The notes: generated by a model from the sequence alone, not told the origin. DNA of 64,000 nt from Centrapalus pauciflorus (GCA_020465985.1 JAANYP010004670.1:116075-180074); one strand, 5' to 3'. Counted from the first letter of the stretch, positions 38,047-49,525 are shown. Numbers and translations are program-made.

Positions 38047-39964
38047 TTGACTTTTTACATATTGATTTATTTGTTTATTAAGTTTCCTATATTTTAATAT
38101 ATTTTTTAATATAAATTACAAACTTATTTATTTCTATTGTTATAAACAATTGTATTAAAAGAATCCATCTTCTTTTTTAGCTTTTTCAAATGAAAAAATA
38201 CAAACATTTTATATTCTAGTATTCCAAACCAAAAAAATTTGAACCTTAAACTTTTATATTTTTTCAAACGAAAAGAACTTACAAACCATTCATGTTTTAA
38301 GTTTTTTTCAATTTCTAAACGTAAACAGCTATGAAAATCAATCCATTTTTTTCCTGCACCAAAAAATTCAGGACATTCCAATTTTTTGTTTTGAGAAACG
38401 AAAATAAATACAAATAATTCTGTTATTAGTTCTTACAAACGAAAAAATTACGAATAATTCTGAATTTTAGTTTTCCAAACACAAAAATCATTTTATTTTT
38501 CTAGTTTTCCTAACCAAACCATTTACCCTTTTTTTTCAAAAAATGAATAAGTGAACAAATGGAATGGTTTGTAGTGTGTAGCCTTTTTCCAAAAAATTCA
38601 TTTTATTATGAACCATTACATTTTAAAGTTTTTTAAAAAACGAAATGGTGTGAGTACCATTTTGTTCAGATTAACTAAAAAATTGAAATGATTTTAGTTT
38701 TTTAGAATTACAAAAAATAAAAACGTAATGATTAGAATAACCTAAAATCGAACAAAAAAATAAACCCATTTTAATTTTTTGTTTTTTTCAAACGTACAAA
38801 ATACGAACCATTTCATTATTAGTTTTTTTGAATGAAAAAAACAAATCATTTTATTTTTTAGTTTTTCGAACGAAAAAACTTCGAGCCATTAATTTTTATT
38901 AGTTTTTTAGAATGAAGAAACTAAATATCATTCCGTTTTTTAGATTTTTCATATGTAAAAACTACGAATTATTCTAATTTTTAATTTTTCCGAACAAAAA
39001 AACTACATTCGTTTTTTTTTTGTTTTTCTGAATCGAACCATTCCAAAATAAACAATAAATCATTCCATTTTTATATTTTTATAAACGTAAAAAATATGAA
39101 CCAGTCACTTTTAAAGTTCTTTTAACGAGAAATTATAAACCATTTCATTTTATAGCTTTTTCGAATGAGAAAACTTCGAATAATCAATTTTATTAGTTTT
39201 TTCTAACGAAAAAAAGTCACGAATCATTTCAGTTCTATGTTTTTTTTTCAAACACAATAAGTTATGAACCATTTCTTTTATTTTTGTTTTTGTTTTTTCA
39301 AACGAAAAAACTCCATAAGATTCCGTTTTAATTTTTTCCAATCGTAAAAAAACTACAAATCATTCCGGGTTTATAGTTTTTCCGAACGAAAAGACTACAT
39401 ACTATTTCGTGTTTTGGAAAAATTTGAAAACGTAATGGTTCATAGTTTTTTCCTTTGGAGAAAAAAATAAATGGGAATGGTATGGTTTGAAAAAACTAGA
39501 AAAATAGAATGATTTTTTTTTTGGAAAAGACTGATAATCAAAATTATTCATTGTTTTTGTGTTTGCTAAAACTAAAAACAGAATGGTTTGTAGTCCTTTT
39601 CGTTTCACAAAACAAAAAACCGGAACGGATCGAATTTTTATGTGCAGAAAAAATAAAAAACGGATTGGTTTTCATAGTCCTTTTACCTTTAGAAAATGAA
39701 AAAATTTAAAACACAAATGGTTTGTAACTTTTTTTCGTTTGTAAAAACTAATAAAAGTTTAATGTTGAAATTTTTTAGTTCGGAAAACTACAATATAAAA
39801 TATTTCTATTTATTCATTCGAAAAAGCTAAAAAAATGGGTTCTAATTTGATACAATTGTTTATAATAAAAGAAATAAATAAATTTGTAATTTATATTAAA
39901 AATATATTAAAATATAAGAAAGTTAACAAATAAATAAATCAATAAGTAAAAAGTTAAATTAATA

Positions 39965-39966
<2 letters not shown>

Positions 39967-40026
<60 letters not shown>
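39967..40026. repeat. (AAT)n microsatellite, right arm of element A
   Basis: Followed by interrupted AAT/ATT tracts to about 40115. Confidence 0.95.
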
Positions 40027-40027
<1 letters not shown>

Positions 40028-40701
40028 CAGAGTTATTATTATTATAATGATAATAATAATAATAATAACAATAAGAGTTATTATTATTATAATGATAATA
40101 ATAACAATACCAATAATAACAGAAGAGTTGAATAAATTTTTTCTACTTAAGGGACCAAAACTAAAGTAAACTAAAAAACTTAAGGTACCATAACATTATT
40201 AAAAAAAAAGGTAAAATTGTCATTATAAAATATTCAATCATTTGATTGTTAAAGTTAACGGCAGAGAGATCATTTTTTCAAGTAAACAGTGAAAATAAAG
40301 ATCGTTTATGCAAAATTAAAACTAAAGGAACTGTATCCAATATTTTATGCAAACCACAGTGACCAATTCTGTAATTTACTCTATTTTTTTGTTTATACAT
40401 GTATCTTTATTAAAATTTATAAATTTATTAATATTGATAAAATCAAATCTTATTTACACCCTTATACATGCATTTGATATCAAAATTTGTTTACTTCTGG
40501 CAAATAATTGATCGAATCTCATGCTGCGCGTTTTATATTGCATATCCACCGGAGCGTTTGTGTTGCTACAAACGGAAATAAAGACTAAATTAAATAAATG
40601 GTCCTTGTGGTTTATATGAAACTACGGTTTTAGTTCCCGAAAGAATTTTTACATCACAAGTTCCTAAAATCGAAAAGTTGTAATATTTTGGTACCTGAAA
40701 C

Positions 40702-40860
40702 CAAGGTTGTGAAGATCGAGATCTTACCTAGGATCGTTTTTGTCATTGCATGATCGGGATCGTAGGATCGGATCGGGATCGTAAGATCCTACCGAAATTA
40801 AATATTATATATCACAGTCGTACGATCCTACGGTTTAAATGGCGATTTTGATAACCTTGC
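40702..40860. mobile_element. hAT-type MITE nested in element B
   Basis: The end CAAGGTTGTGAAGATCG matches the right end read in reverse, CAAGGTTATCAAAATCG. The 8-bp flanks CCTGAAAC (40694-40701) and CCTGAAGC (40861-40868) differ at one position. The insertion is absent from the opposite arm of element B, so it came after the palindrome formed. Confidence 0.75.
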
Positions 40861-41001
40861 CTGAAGCTAACGGTGTTTAACTTTAACCGTTAGACTCAGG
40901 GGCATTTTTGTCATTTTAACTTTCAGAGACCATCTGTGTAATTTTCAAACTTTTCTATTCTTTTTTCCTTTTTTCATTTGTTTCTTTATATCATAATTTA
41001 T

Positions 41002-41005
<4 letters not shown>

Positions 41006-41096
<91 letters not shown>
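41006..41096. repeat. (TA)n microsatellite, left arm of element B
   Basis: 91 bp of pure TA. Confidence 0.95.
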
Positions 41097-41100
<4 letters not shown>

Positions 41101-42981
41101 CTTTTTTTAATCATTTAATTATCCAAATGTAACATTTTTTTTATTTTTTTTAATTATTAATTTTTATTTGTATGTTTATTGTTATTATTAATGCTAACTT
41201 TTTTTTTACATATTACAGTACTATATTGGTTCGGAAAAATCAAAAATTGGAATCATTTGTCACTTTTTTTATCAAAAAAATTAAATTCCGAATGCTTCGT
41301 CGTTTTTTATCAAAAAAATTCAAATTGTAATGGTTCGTCTTTTTGTAATCTTCTTTTTTGTTTAAACAAAATCAAAATTCATAATGGCTCACCGTTTTTT
41401 GATCAACAAATCAAAATGGTACGTTTTTCGATGGAAAAAATTAATATCGGAATGGATTTTTTGTTTTAATAAAATAAAATTTCATAGTGATTTATCGTGT
41501 TTTGATTTAAAAAAAGTAACTAAAATAAAAAGAATAACGGTGAAATACTCAGATTTTTATTCTTTTGTTTTAGATACTAATTTTTTATTACTTTTTGTAT
41601 ATTAATTTTATTATGAGTGATAACTTTTTTTTATAAATTAATATAATTATTTATTTAAGTTTGTTATATAATTGACATGGTTGGTTATTTTTTTCAATTG
41701 GTTGTTAAAAATCTGAATACTTCACCGTTATCCTTTTATTTAGCAAAATTAAAAATCAAAATTAGTTAGAGTTTTTTCCGTTCGAAAAATTTACAATCGG
41801 AATGATTTATTCATTTTCTCCGTTCAAAAAACTCAAAATAAAGATGGGTTGAAGTTTTTTTATTCAGAAAAATTATAATCTGAATGATTCATCGTTTATT
41901 ACTCATAAATATAAAAGGTACGAGTGTTTCATTGTTTTTTCGTTTAAAAAAAAGAAAAAATATATATAACTCTTCATTTTTTGTATAAAATACTAAAATC
42001 AAAATGAGTCTTTTTTTTGTTTGAAAAAATTAAAATTTGAATAGTTCATCGTTTAATTTTTTAACCATTTCGATTTAATTAAATGACAACTGATTCGATT
42101 TTGGTTTTTCGAACAAAAAACTGACAAATCATTCTGATCTGTACTTTTTGATCAAAAAACAACGAATCATTCCGAATTTATTTTTGATTAAAAGATGACA
42201 AAACATTTTGATTTTTGATTGTTTGAACAAAAAACGTGAACCATATTGATTTAAATAATTCAAATGAAAAAAAAGTTCAGTCATTCTAATTTTAATTTTT
42301 TCGAACAGAAAACGACAAACCATACTAATTTTAATTTTTTCGAACATAAAACGACAAACCATACTAATCTTAATTTTTTCGATAAAAAAAGATGAACCGC
42401 TTTGATTTTTTATTTTCCAAACAAAATAACCATTCCGATTTTAATTAAAGGACGATAAAAAAATTACTAACCATTCTGATTTTATTTTTTTCGATCAAAT
42501 AAACGATAAATTATTTCGATTTTTATTTTTTTAATCAAAACACGATAAACTATTATGATATTTTATTTTTTTTTTTTTAAAAAAAAGTTCATTCCGATAT
42601 TTATCTTTTATATCGAAAAAATGACAATTACGTACCATTTTGATTTTTTCATCAAATATTAACGAGCCATTATGAATTTTGATTTTTTTTTTCAAACAAA
42701 AGCACCATTCTGATTTTAGTTAAAAGAAGATTAAAAAAAAAAAAAAGAAAAGAAGAACCATTACAATTTGAATTTTTTTTATAAAAACGATGAATCATTC
42801 GGAAATTTAATTTTTTTTATCAAAGACGAATCATTTCAATTTTTGATTTTTTCGAACTATTATAGTAATATATAAAAAAGTTAGTATTAATAATAACAAT
42901 AAAGATAAAAATAAAAATTAACAATTAAAACAAAAAATAAAAAGTGAAAGGTTACATTTGATAATTAAATGATTAAAAAAC

Positions 42982-42984
<3 letters not shown>

Positions 42985-43051
<67 letters not shown>

Positions 43052-43098
43052 TGTATGTATGTATGTATGTATGTATGTACGTATGTATGTATGTATAT
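42985..43098. repeat. (TA)n(TATG)n microsatellite, right arm of element B
   Basis: TA to about 43024, then about 18 TATG units. It mirrors the tract in the left arm. Confidence 0.95.
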
Positions 43099-43905
43099 GA
43101 AAATAAATTACGCTATAAAGAAACAAGAGAAAAAAGAAAAAGAAAGTTTGAAAATTACACAGATGGTTCCTGAAAGACAAAATGACAAAAATGCCCCTGA
43201 GACTAACGGTTAAAGTTAACCGTCGTTAGTTTCATAGACCGAAATGTTACAACCTTTTGATTCTAGGAACTTGTGATGTAATAAAAATTTTTCAGGGATT
43301 AAAACTGTAATTCTTTCTAAATCCCAGGGACCATTTATGTAATTTAGTTCTAAAAAAATGATGAAAATGTATTTTATGTGTTAATATCATAAAAGGTTTC
43401 CTTATTTTTTAGATTAGTCTTTCAACTATTTTTTCTTTATGAATTTTTTTGATATATATATATATATATATAATATGGTTCGTGTGAGTACCTAAAAAAT
43501 GCAGAGTACCATGAGTACCTGTGAACACACGGGTTTTAGATGTGAACATGCTCCGAAAAAAAGTTTTTTTTTTAATTTTTTTTTCATATTAATTTATATA
43601 CAAATAATATAAGCCTATTCGTAAAAGAATTACACACATTCACACTTTCTAGCCTCTTAAAAGTCATGTGAACGTGAAAAAATTCATGTGAACATGCTTA
43701 GCTGTGAACATACATTCACAACTGTGCAGTTCATGTGAACTTGCACGTTTCACATAGTTATAGTGTGTGTTTAGGTGTGATTTTTTGCAAGTAGTCTTAT
43801 ATTATTAATTTAAACATGATTATGAAAAAAATTTTCAAAAAAAATGGTTTTAAGCGAGGTACCTCCGGTACTCTGCAAAACTAGTGGTACTCATTTGAAC
43901 CCAAA

Positions 43906-43907
<2 letters not shown>

Positions 43908-43999
<92 letters not shown>
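43908..43999. repeat. (TA)n microsatellite at the centre of element C
   Basis: About 90 bp of TA. Confidence 0.95.
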
Positions 44000-44000
<1 letters not shown>

Positions 44001-44011
44001 GGGTTCAAGTA

Positions 44012-44327
44012 TGTGAATTCATATTTCATGCAATTCATACAACATAACACAATTCATATGAACAATTATCAATCCAACACATTATATTGAATGATTAAGA
44101 GAGAAAATATTACATTGGTGTTCTTGGCACCACTTTCTTGCAAAGCACTTCTCCTATTCTCTCTAAATCAGATCCGTATGTGTGTGTGTAATCTTCGATT
44201 CTTCTTATAACAGCACACATATACACTCCTATTTATACACAATACAAAGTATTGAGGATTTACACAAACAACCCCTGAACTTTTACAATAAAATTGATTA
44301 CAACTCTATATAAATTTGTACCCAACA
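44012..44327 (-). repeat. 3' LTR of the gag-only Copia element
   Basis: The plus strand runs TGTGAATTC to GTACCCAACA. On the minus strand a TATA box (TATAAATA) lies at 44237-44230. Confidence 0.92.
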
Positions 44328-46297
44328 ATCTCCCCCTTAGAGATGAAATCAATTTTCAAATTAAAGTACATTGCAGGGAACTTGAACATTCTTTCTTGAA
44401 ACTTTTCTTACACCTTCTCTTCGATCTCTGAATCTTCTTCTTTATTGTCTCACTCTGATCTTCACATCTCTTCTATTCTGATCTTCTCTTTTCTTGTAAG
44501 CACACTCCCCCTTGGATCATGAATAGCTTTTAAATCTCTTCCTTGATCAATTGTCTTGAGATGATGTAGTAATTGCCTTCAGTTGATTTCAAACTACTCA
44601 ACAGTTGTTTCTCAAATTCAGCTTTTCTCCCCCTCATGATGATCATAAAAAATTATGAACATCATGCAAAAACTTCAGAAACATTAATTCAATGAAATTA
44701 CAGTAGAAGAAATACAACAACAATTACAACTCAGAAATTATTACAAATTGATTTTCTCCCCCCTAAACTGACATCTCTCCCCCTATACAAAACAGATTTA
44801 TCTCACCCCCTCAAAAAGTTCACTCCCCCTCGAATTGATATTATATCTTTTTAGAACAAAACAAAGCTTTACAACTTTGGGGAAAATGAAACACATTCAT
44901 TTTGTGAGAAAACAAGTCCAGGTCCACATAGGATTCCTGTTTGCACAATAGACAAAATCTATGTGACCTACTTTCAGCGCTGGCGTGATGTTAACACTGG
45001 TAGGATTTCCAATTAGTCATCGTGAAATCCTTTATCATGAAAGAATCATTCTTATTTGTTCCGGCTTAGTCACTTTGGACTAGCAGTTTATAGTCGCGCA
45101 GACTGTTAGACTCGATGTGTCCTAAAAGTGTATATAATTAGCTCTAGACACAATGTGCATCAAATGAAATTGGAGACCGGAGCAACTGTCTTCCTTGTTT
45201 CAATATCAATAATATCCAAATGATATATCGATAGAAATGTGTTATATCTCCGTGATTATTGAAACAGAAATCTTTTGAGAGATAACTGAGTAGTTGGTGG
45301 GGTTAAGTGCATGCGTCACTGGGTCCATGACGTCTTTTTCAATATCAAGTCACCTAGGGCTTGATAGATTATGTGGATTACCCAGCAGACACAGTGTTGG
45401 TAGGATTTTATTTTCTTCAAATCCTTTCTCAACACTCAGCTCTCAGCATTTTTCAACTAAGCTCCCTCCGGCTCACTTTTAAGAAATGAATTCAGTCAGC
45501 TTTATAACAAAAGCATGACCTGATGCACCACCATCTCCTTTCAATATCAATATCCCTCTCATTTACATTTTATCTCTGCTCGACCCTGTCAGTATCCCGT
45601 GATAACTGACACTTCTCAACTAATAAACCTAAAGAACCCTCACCCACACAAACTATAGATGGTTTGCTCCTTGGGTAGGTCTTCCGGTTCTAGATAGACC
45701 ATAGAAGCGAAATTTATGCCTATCACTCAGATTGGTGCATAATCGAAGTCAGCAGAAATATTTTCAGCTTTGAAAGGTCATGAGATATGATGAAATCCAA
45801 CTTATATGGTATTGGAGATGATATGCAGATAATTTTGGGAGATATCAGAATGAAATGGAAAATCTGATATATGATATGAAAAGAATAAGATTTTCTTGAA
45901 AGAATTAGCACATGGGAGATAACAGGAGAATCCAGTATAAATTGGAAGAGTTCTAACAAAAAGAATCTCAGAAGAAATGAGATTATGAAAATCAAAGAGA
46001 TTAGATCAATTAATCTCAATGATAGATTCAGAGATTCATAAAAAAATTTCTTTCAGCTCAAAAACTCTTTTTATGTGTGTGTCAAATATTTTCGTGAAAA
46101 GTCACACATAGTTTTGAAAAATGTCATCGTCAAAGTGCATCTGAAACTCCCCCTGGAAATAAGCAGACACAGTTAGTCAACTCATAGAAATGAAACAAAG
46201 AGCAAAAAATTATAAAAATAAAACTCCCTATTTGTCAATTCAGCATCAGAGTTGAATGCAGGGCAGGAATTCCAGAAAGATTCGTCTTTCAGAATCG
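44328..46297 (-). other. Non-coding 3' region of the gag-only Copia element with repeated PPT-like tracts
   Basis: The polypurine tract proper is 44328-44340 (minus strand AAGGGGGAGAT before TTGTTGGG). Further GGGGGAG-type tracts occur near 44506, 44626, 44757, 44775, 44807, 44821 and 46147. Several perfect short inverted repeats are present: 45002-45031 (AGGATTTC arms), 45196-45266 (TGTTTCAATA arms), 45343-45366 (TATCAAG arms) and 45402-45425 (AGGATTT arms). No ORF is supported. Confidence 0.6.
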
Positions 46298-46512
46298 GGT
46301 TCTAAACTGAAGTGATTAGAAGCCATTTGTCGCATAAGCTTGGGTTTCAGTCTGAAGTAACTGAAAACCATTGTCTCTGGTTCATTGAAGTCCGGGTTCT
46401 AGTCTGAATTTAACTAGAAACCAATTTTGAGTTGAAGCACGGGTCTTGACCTGAAGTAATCAAGAGCCTATTGAAATGAAGAATGGGTCCTTATCTGAAA
46501 TGATAAGAAACC
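46298..46512 (-). ncRNA. Array of five hairpins with constant loop and varying stems
   Basis: It starts 15 bases after the gag-like stop codon on the minus strand. The five units are 45-52 bp apart. Plus-strand stem pairs are TTCTAA/TTAGAA (46300-46321), TTTCAGT/ACTGAAA (46345-46366), TTCTAGT/ACTAGAA (46397-46419), TCTTGA/TCAAGA (46444-46465) and CTTAT/ATAAG (46490-46507). Each is preceded by GGG, followed by CC, and encloses a CTGAA core. The stem sequence changes while pairing is kept. The call as RNA structure is inference; the region is predicted 3' UTR of the element's transcript, not a separate gene. Confidence 0.5.
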
Positions 46513-46527
46513 TATAACCTGCAAAAT

Positions 46528-47739
46528 TTAAGATGTCTTTGGTATCCAAACAGATTTGGATCCAGACTTGTTAGCGCTCTTGGGTACCCATTTCAAAACA
46601 GGTTTTGGTACCCACTTGTACTTGGGTTTAGGTACCCATTGCATGTTATAACTATCAGCTTCTCTTTCAAACGCAGAAAACAAATTTGTTTGAGTATGAG
46701 AAAATTGAATATCTGAATTTCTAAAGAAACTTGAATTTGAATGATCAGACTTTTGCGAACTCTTCTTTTTGAAAAACTGTCCGGTTCTTGCCTGTTTCTG
46801 ATAATACTTGGTATTTTTCTGTGAAAATGTTTTCTGATTAGAATGACCAGTATTTTCAGAAACTTTAAGAAAATTTGACTTCGAAGATTCACCGGTGTAA
46901 ATCTTGACCGGAAGTTGTTCAACAATTTTATCTTTGCCGCTGTGTATCTTTAACAGATACTTAAGTTTAAGATCTGAAGAAGAATCAAACTTAGCAGAGT
47001 TAGTTAGATTCACTTCACTTTCAGAAGACAAACCAGAGTGATTAACATTGGATTTTAAACACACTGAAGAAGGGGTCTTAACCTTTGACTCAGTTGATGA
47101 AGTAAACACATGTAATTGTTTTGTAAGAAGAAGTATCTGATCTTCCAAACTTTTGATAATGACTAAATTTGAATTTCTGTCATGATCAAATGATTGGTAA
47201 TCAGATTTAAAAACTTGTTCTTTAATTAGGAACATTTGTCTTTCATCTTTAAACAATTCAGATTTTGATTTAAAATCTTGTTCTTTAAGTAAGAACTCAT
47301 GTCTTTCCTTCTCAATCAAATCTTTAGTTAAAGACAACTCTTGTTGAAGAGCAAAAATTTCTTCATTTTTGTTTAAAATACAATTCTGATCAGTTGGTTT
47401 TGTCTTACAAAGTGTATCTTCAAGATCCTGAACTTTCTTTTAAAGATCAGATCTTTCAGGCAAAAGATATTTCAGTTGAGTTGCATTCTGAAAATTTTCT
47501 TGTTTCAGCTCATCAAGTTCTTTAAGTAATTCAGATATTTTCAATTGATGAGCACAACTCTCAGAGTTTTGTTTTTCTTTTAAGTTTTGAATTTCTTCAT
47601 TCAGTATTTGTACGTCACGTAACGCCAAATGTTTATCAGTATTTAACTGAACGAGAATATCGTAATTGTTCTTACGAATCTTTTCAGATTCAGTAAGTTT
47701 GACAATCAGCTCAGACTTTGAAAATTGTTCAAACATCAT
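46528..47739 (-). pseudogene. Gag-like coiled-coil protein of the gag-only Copia element, one nonsense codon
   Basis: A single frame of 403 codons with ATG at 47739, interrupted once by TAA at 47440-47442. The N-terminal half is a long charged helix rich in Lys, Glu, Leu and Gln, likely a coiled coil. After the stop, ELSLTKDLIEKERHEF continues the helix with a repeated FLLKEQDFKS unit. The C-terminal part is Ser/Asn/Lys-rich and basic, and ends in three to four WVPK-type repeats (WVPKPKYKWVPKPVLKWVPK). Such WVPK tails are seen in gag proteins of Asteraceae Copia elements, as I recall. No zinc knuckle is visible in this frame. It would package element RNA if read through. Confidence 0.7.
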
Positions 47740-48069
47740 TATGAATTGCAGAAAAATGAACTTCCAAGATCTTTTATGGACTTATGAAAATTTGAATGAA
47801 TCTTGATTGAATAAAACTGAATCTTGAATGATTAATTTGTTAAAAATCAGCTCTAATTTGACTTTTTGACGTTGAAATTTTAGATTTTCTGCAGAAAAAT
47901 GCCCATAACTTTTTTCTGGAGTGGAATTGGGCCTCGAAAATTTACCTAACCGGCTATGCCGGTTCTAGAAATGTAGATCTCTTTTCAAGCTTCGATTTGG
48001 CGTATGGTAGGCCTTCTAACGATGTTCCAGTCAAAAGTTATGACCAATTTAAGCAGAATAGATCATATA

Positions 48070-48330
48070 GTCAAACTCGAATGATAAAAGAATGAAACTC
48101 GAATGATATGAGATGAAACTCGAATTATTAAGGTTGAAACTCGATCAAAGAAAGATGAAACTCGAACTATAAATGATCAAACTCGAATGATGAATTAACC
48201 AAATTCAGTTGATGCAAGATGAAACTCTATTAAAGCTATGATAAATCTCGATTAAACCTACAACAAACTCGATCAACTAAGTGACAAAACTCGATCAACA
48301 TGTGAGGAAACTCGAAATATGCTTGAGAGT
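48070..48330 (-). repeat. ACTCGAAT repeat array in the leader of the gag-only Copia element
   Basis: About eleven copies of AAACTCGA[A/T] at 15-35-bp spacing, between the PBS and the gag start. Non-coding. Confidence 0.75.
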
Positions 48331-48749
48331 TAGATATGTTCGAGTTTGATCAGTTTCAACTAATTCCAAATGTAAATCCGATCTTTTCAACAAAAATTCA
48401 CGAAATGACTCCAAATTTATATCAAAGATGCGTTTTACACACAGAAACACATTTTGTGAAGTGTTCTTTTCAATTTTCAAATTAAATTCTCGAATTTTGG
48501 CAAGAACTTGAAGAACACGACTTTTTTCAAAAATTCAGAAAATTTCAAATTAAAATTTTTGTGTTTGGAATTAAGATCTAAGACCTAATTCAATAGATTA
48601 AACGATTATATACGCACACTCGATCAAAGATTCAATTCCTTTCATCCACAGATTCAAAAACCCCAAGCGATTTTCTAAAATTTCAACATTTGCGATGAAA
48701 CAGTGCTATAGAAAAATTAATTTTCAGATTCAAATTCACTCAGATTTTT

Positions 48750-48772
48750 CCATATCAGGCTCTGATACCAAT
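48750..48772 (-). other. Primer-binding site of the gag-only Copia element
   Basis: The minus strand reads ATTGGTATCAGAGCCTGAT right after the LTR end TTCACA; complementary to initiator tRNA-Met. Confidence 0.9.
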
Positions 48773-49087
48773 TGTGAATTCATATTTCATGCAATTCATA
48801 CAACATAACACAATTCATATGAACAATTATCAATCCAACACATTATATTGAATGATTAAAGAGAGAAATATTACATTGATGTTCTTGGTGACTTGCACAA
48901 CACTTTTTCTCTCTATCAATCAGATCCGTATGTGTGTATGTGTATTTGTGTAATCTGAGATTCATCTCATAACAGCACACATACACTCCTATTTATACAC
49001 AATACAAAGTATTGAGGATTTACACAAACAACCCCTGAACTTTTACAATAAAATTGATTACAACTCTATATAAATTTGTACCCAACA
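48773..49087 (-). repeat. 5' LTR of the gag-only Copia element
   Basis: TGTGAATTC to GTACCCAACA on the plus strand. The minus-strand TATA box is at 48997-48990. It differs from the 3' LTR almost only in the middle, around 48880-48975. Confidence 0.92.
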
Positions 49088-49519
49088 AAGTAAGTACCAT
49101 TAGTTTTGCTAAAGTACCAGAGATACCTCGCTTAAAACCATTTTTTTAAGTTTTTTCATAATCATGTTTAAATTAATAATACAAGACTACTTGTAAAAAA
49201 TTACACATAAACACACACTATAACCATGTAAAACGTGCATGTTCACATGGACTGCACTGTTGTGAACGTATGTTCACACTAAGCTTGTTCAGATCAATTT
49301 TTTCACGTTCATATGACTTTTAAGAGGCTAAGATGTGTGAATGTGTGTAATTCTTTTTACAAATAGGCTTGTATTATTTGTATCTAAATGAATATGAAAA
49401 AAAAATTAACAAAAAACTTTTTTTCGGAGCATGTTCACATTTAAAACCCGTGTGTTCACAGATAATTATGGTACTCTGCATTTTTTAGGTACTCACACGA
49501 ACCATATTACAATGGATCT

Positions 49520-49525
<6 letters not shown>

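Larger units (their letters stand above)
37731..40382. mobile_element. Giant palindromic MULE-like foldback element A
   Basis: The two halves are inverted copies of each other over about 1.3 kb each. The outer arms are 37731-37988 and 40117-40382, with shared words such as CTGCCGTTAACTTTAACAAT and TTTTCACTGTTTACTTG. The arms continue through mirrored ATT and AAT microsatellites and inner arms (for example ATATAAATTACAAA... near 38109 and 39890). Flanks ATTTTTTG (37723-37730) and ATTTTTTTG (40383-40391) could be a 9-bp MULE target duplication. The centre is a degenerate array of units with palindromes like TTTTTCGAACGAAAAA. No transposase. Confidence 0.75.
40583..43350. mobile_element. Giant palindromic MULE-like foldback element B
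   Basis: The outer arms 40583-41000 and 43115-43350 are inverted copies. Shared words are ACATCACAAGTTCCTA, AACTTTAACCGTTAG and CTCAGGGGCATTTTTGTC. The left arm is longer because of a nested 159-bp MITE. Microsatellites are mirrored (41006-41096 and 42985-43098) and inner arms pair across the centre (for example TTATTGTTATTATTAAT). The middle is a degenerate array of GAAAAAAT..AATGGTTCATCG-type units in both orientations. The termini share the 'gggaccat..tgtaattt' type with element A and with 55623-55840. Confidence 0.75.
44012..49087 (-). mobile_element. Gag-only (non-autonomous) Copia-like LTR retrotransposon
   Basis: It is flanked by AAGTA (44007-44011 and 49088-49092). LTRs of 316 and 315 bp are identical over both outer thirds. 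The PBS and PPT are intact. The interior encodes only one gag-like protein, and no protease, RT or integrase is present in 4.4 kb. It must therefore use enzymes of a related autonomous element. Near-identical LTR ends and an exact target duplication mark it as the youngest insertion in the window. The Copia assignment follows from the PPT, the PBS and the gag type. Confidence 0.88.
43471..49509. mobile_element. Palindromic MITE-like element C, split by a Copia insertion
   Basis: The left arm (43471-43905) and right arm (44001-44011 plus 49088-49509) are inverted copies. The ends AATATGGTTCGTGTGAGTACC match, and GGTTTTAAGCGAGGTACC near 43852 pairs with its complement near 49120. A TA tract (43908-43999) is the centre. 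Without the 5,076-bp Copia element and its 5-bp duplication the unit is about 958 bp. It is flanked by TA-rich sequence on both sides. Confidence 0.75.

Noticed and set aside
46298..46512. CRISPR-like array
   Set aside because: Units are regularly spaced but the repeats are not identical, the stems vary, and the context is a plant retrotransposon.
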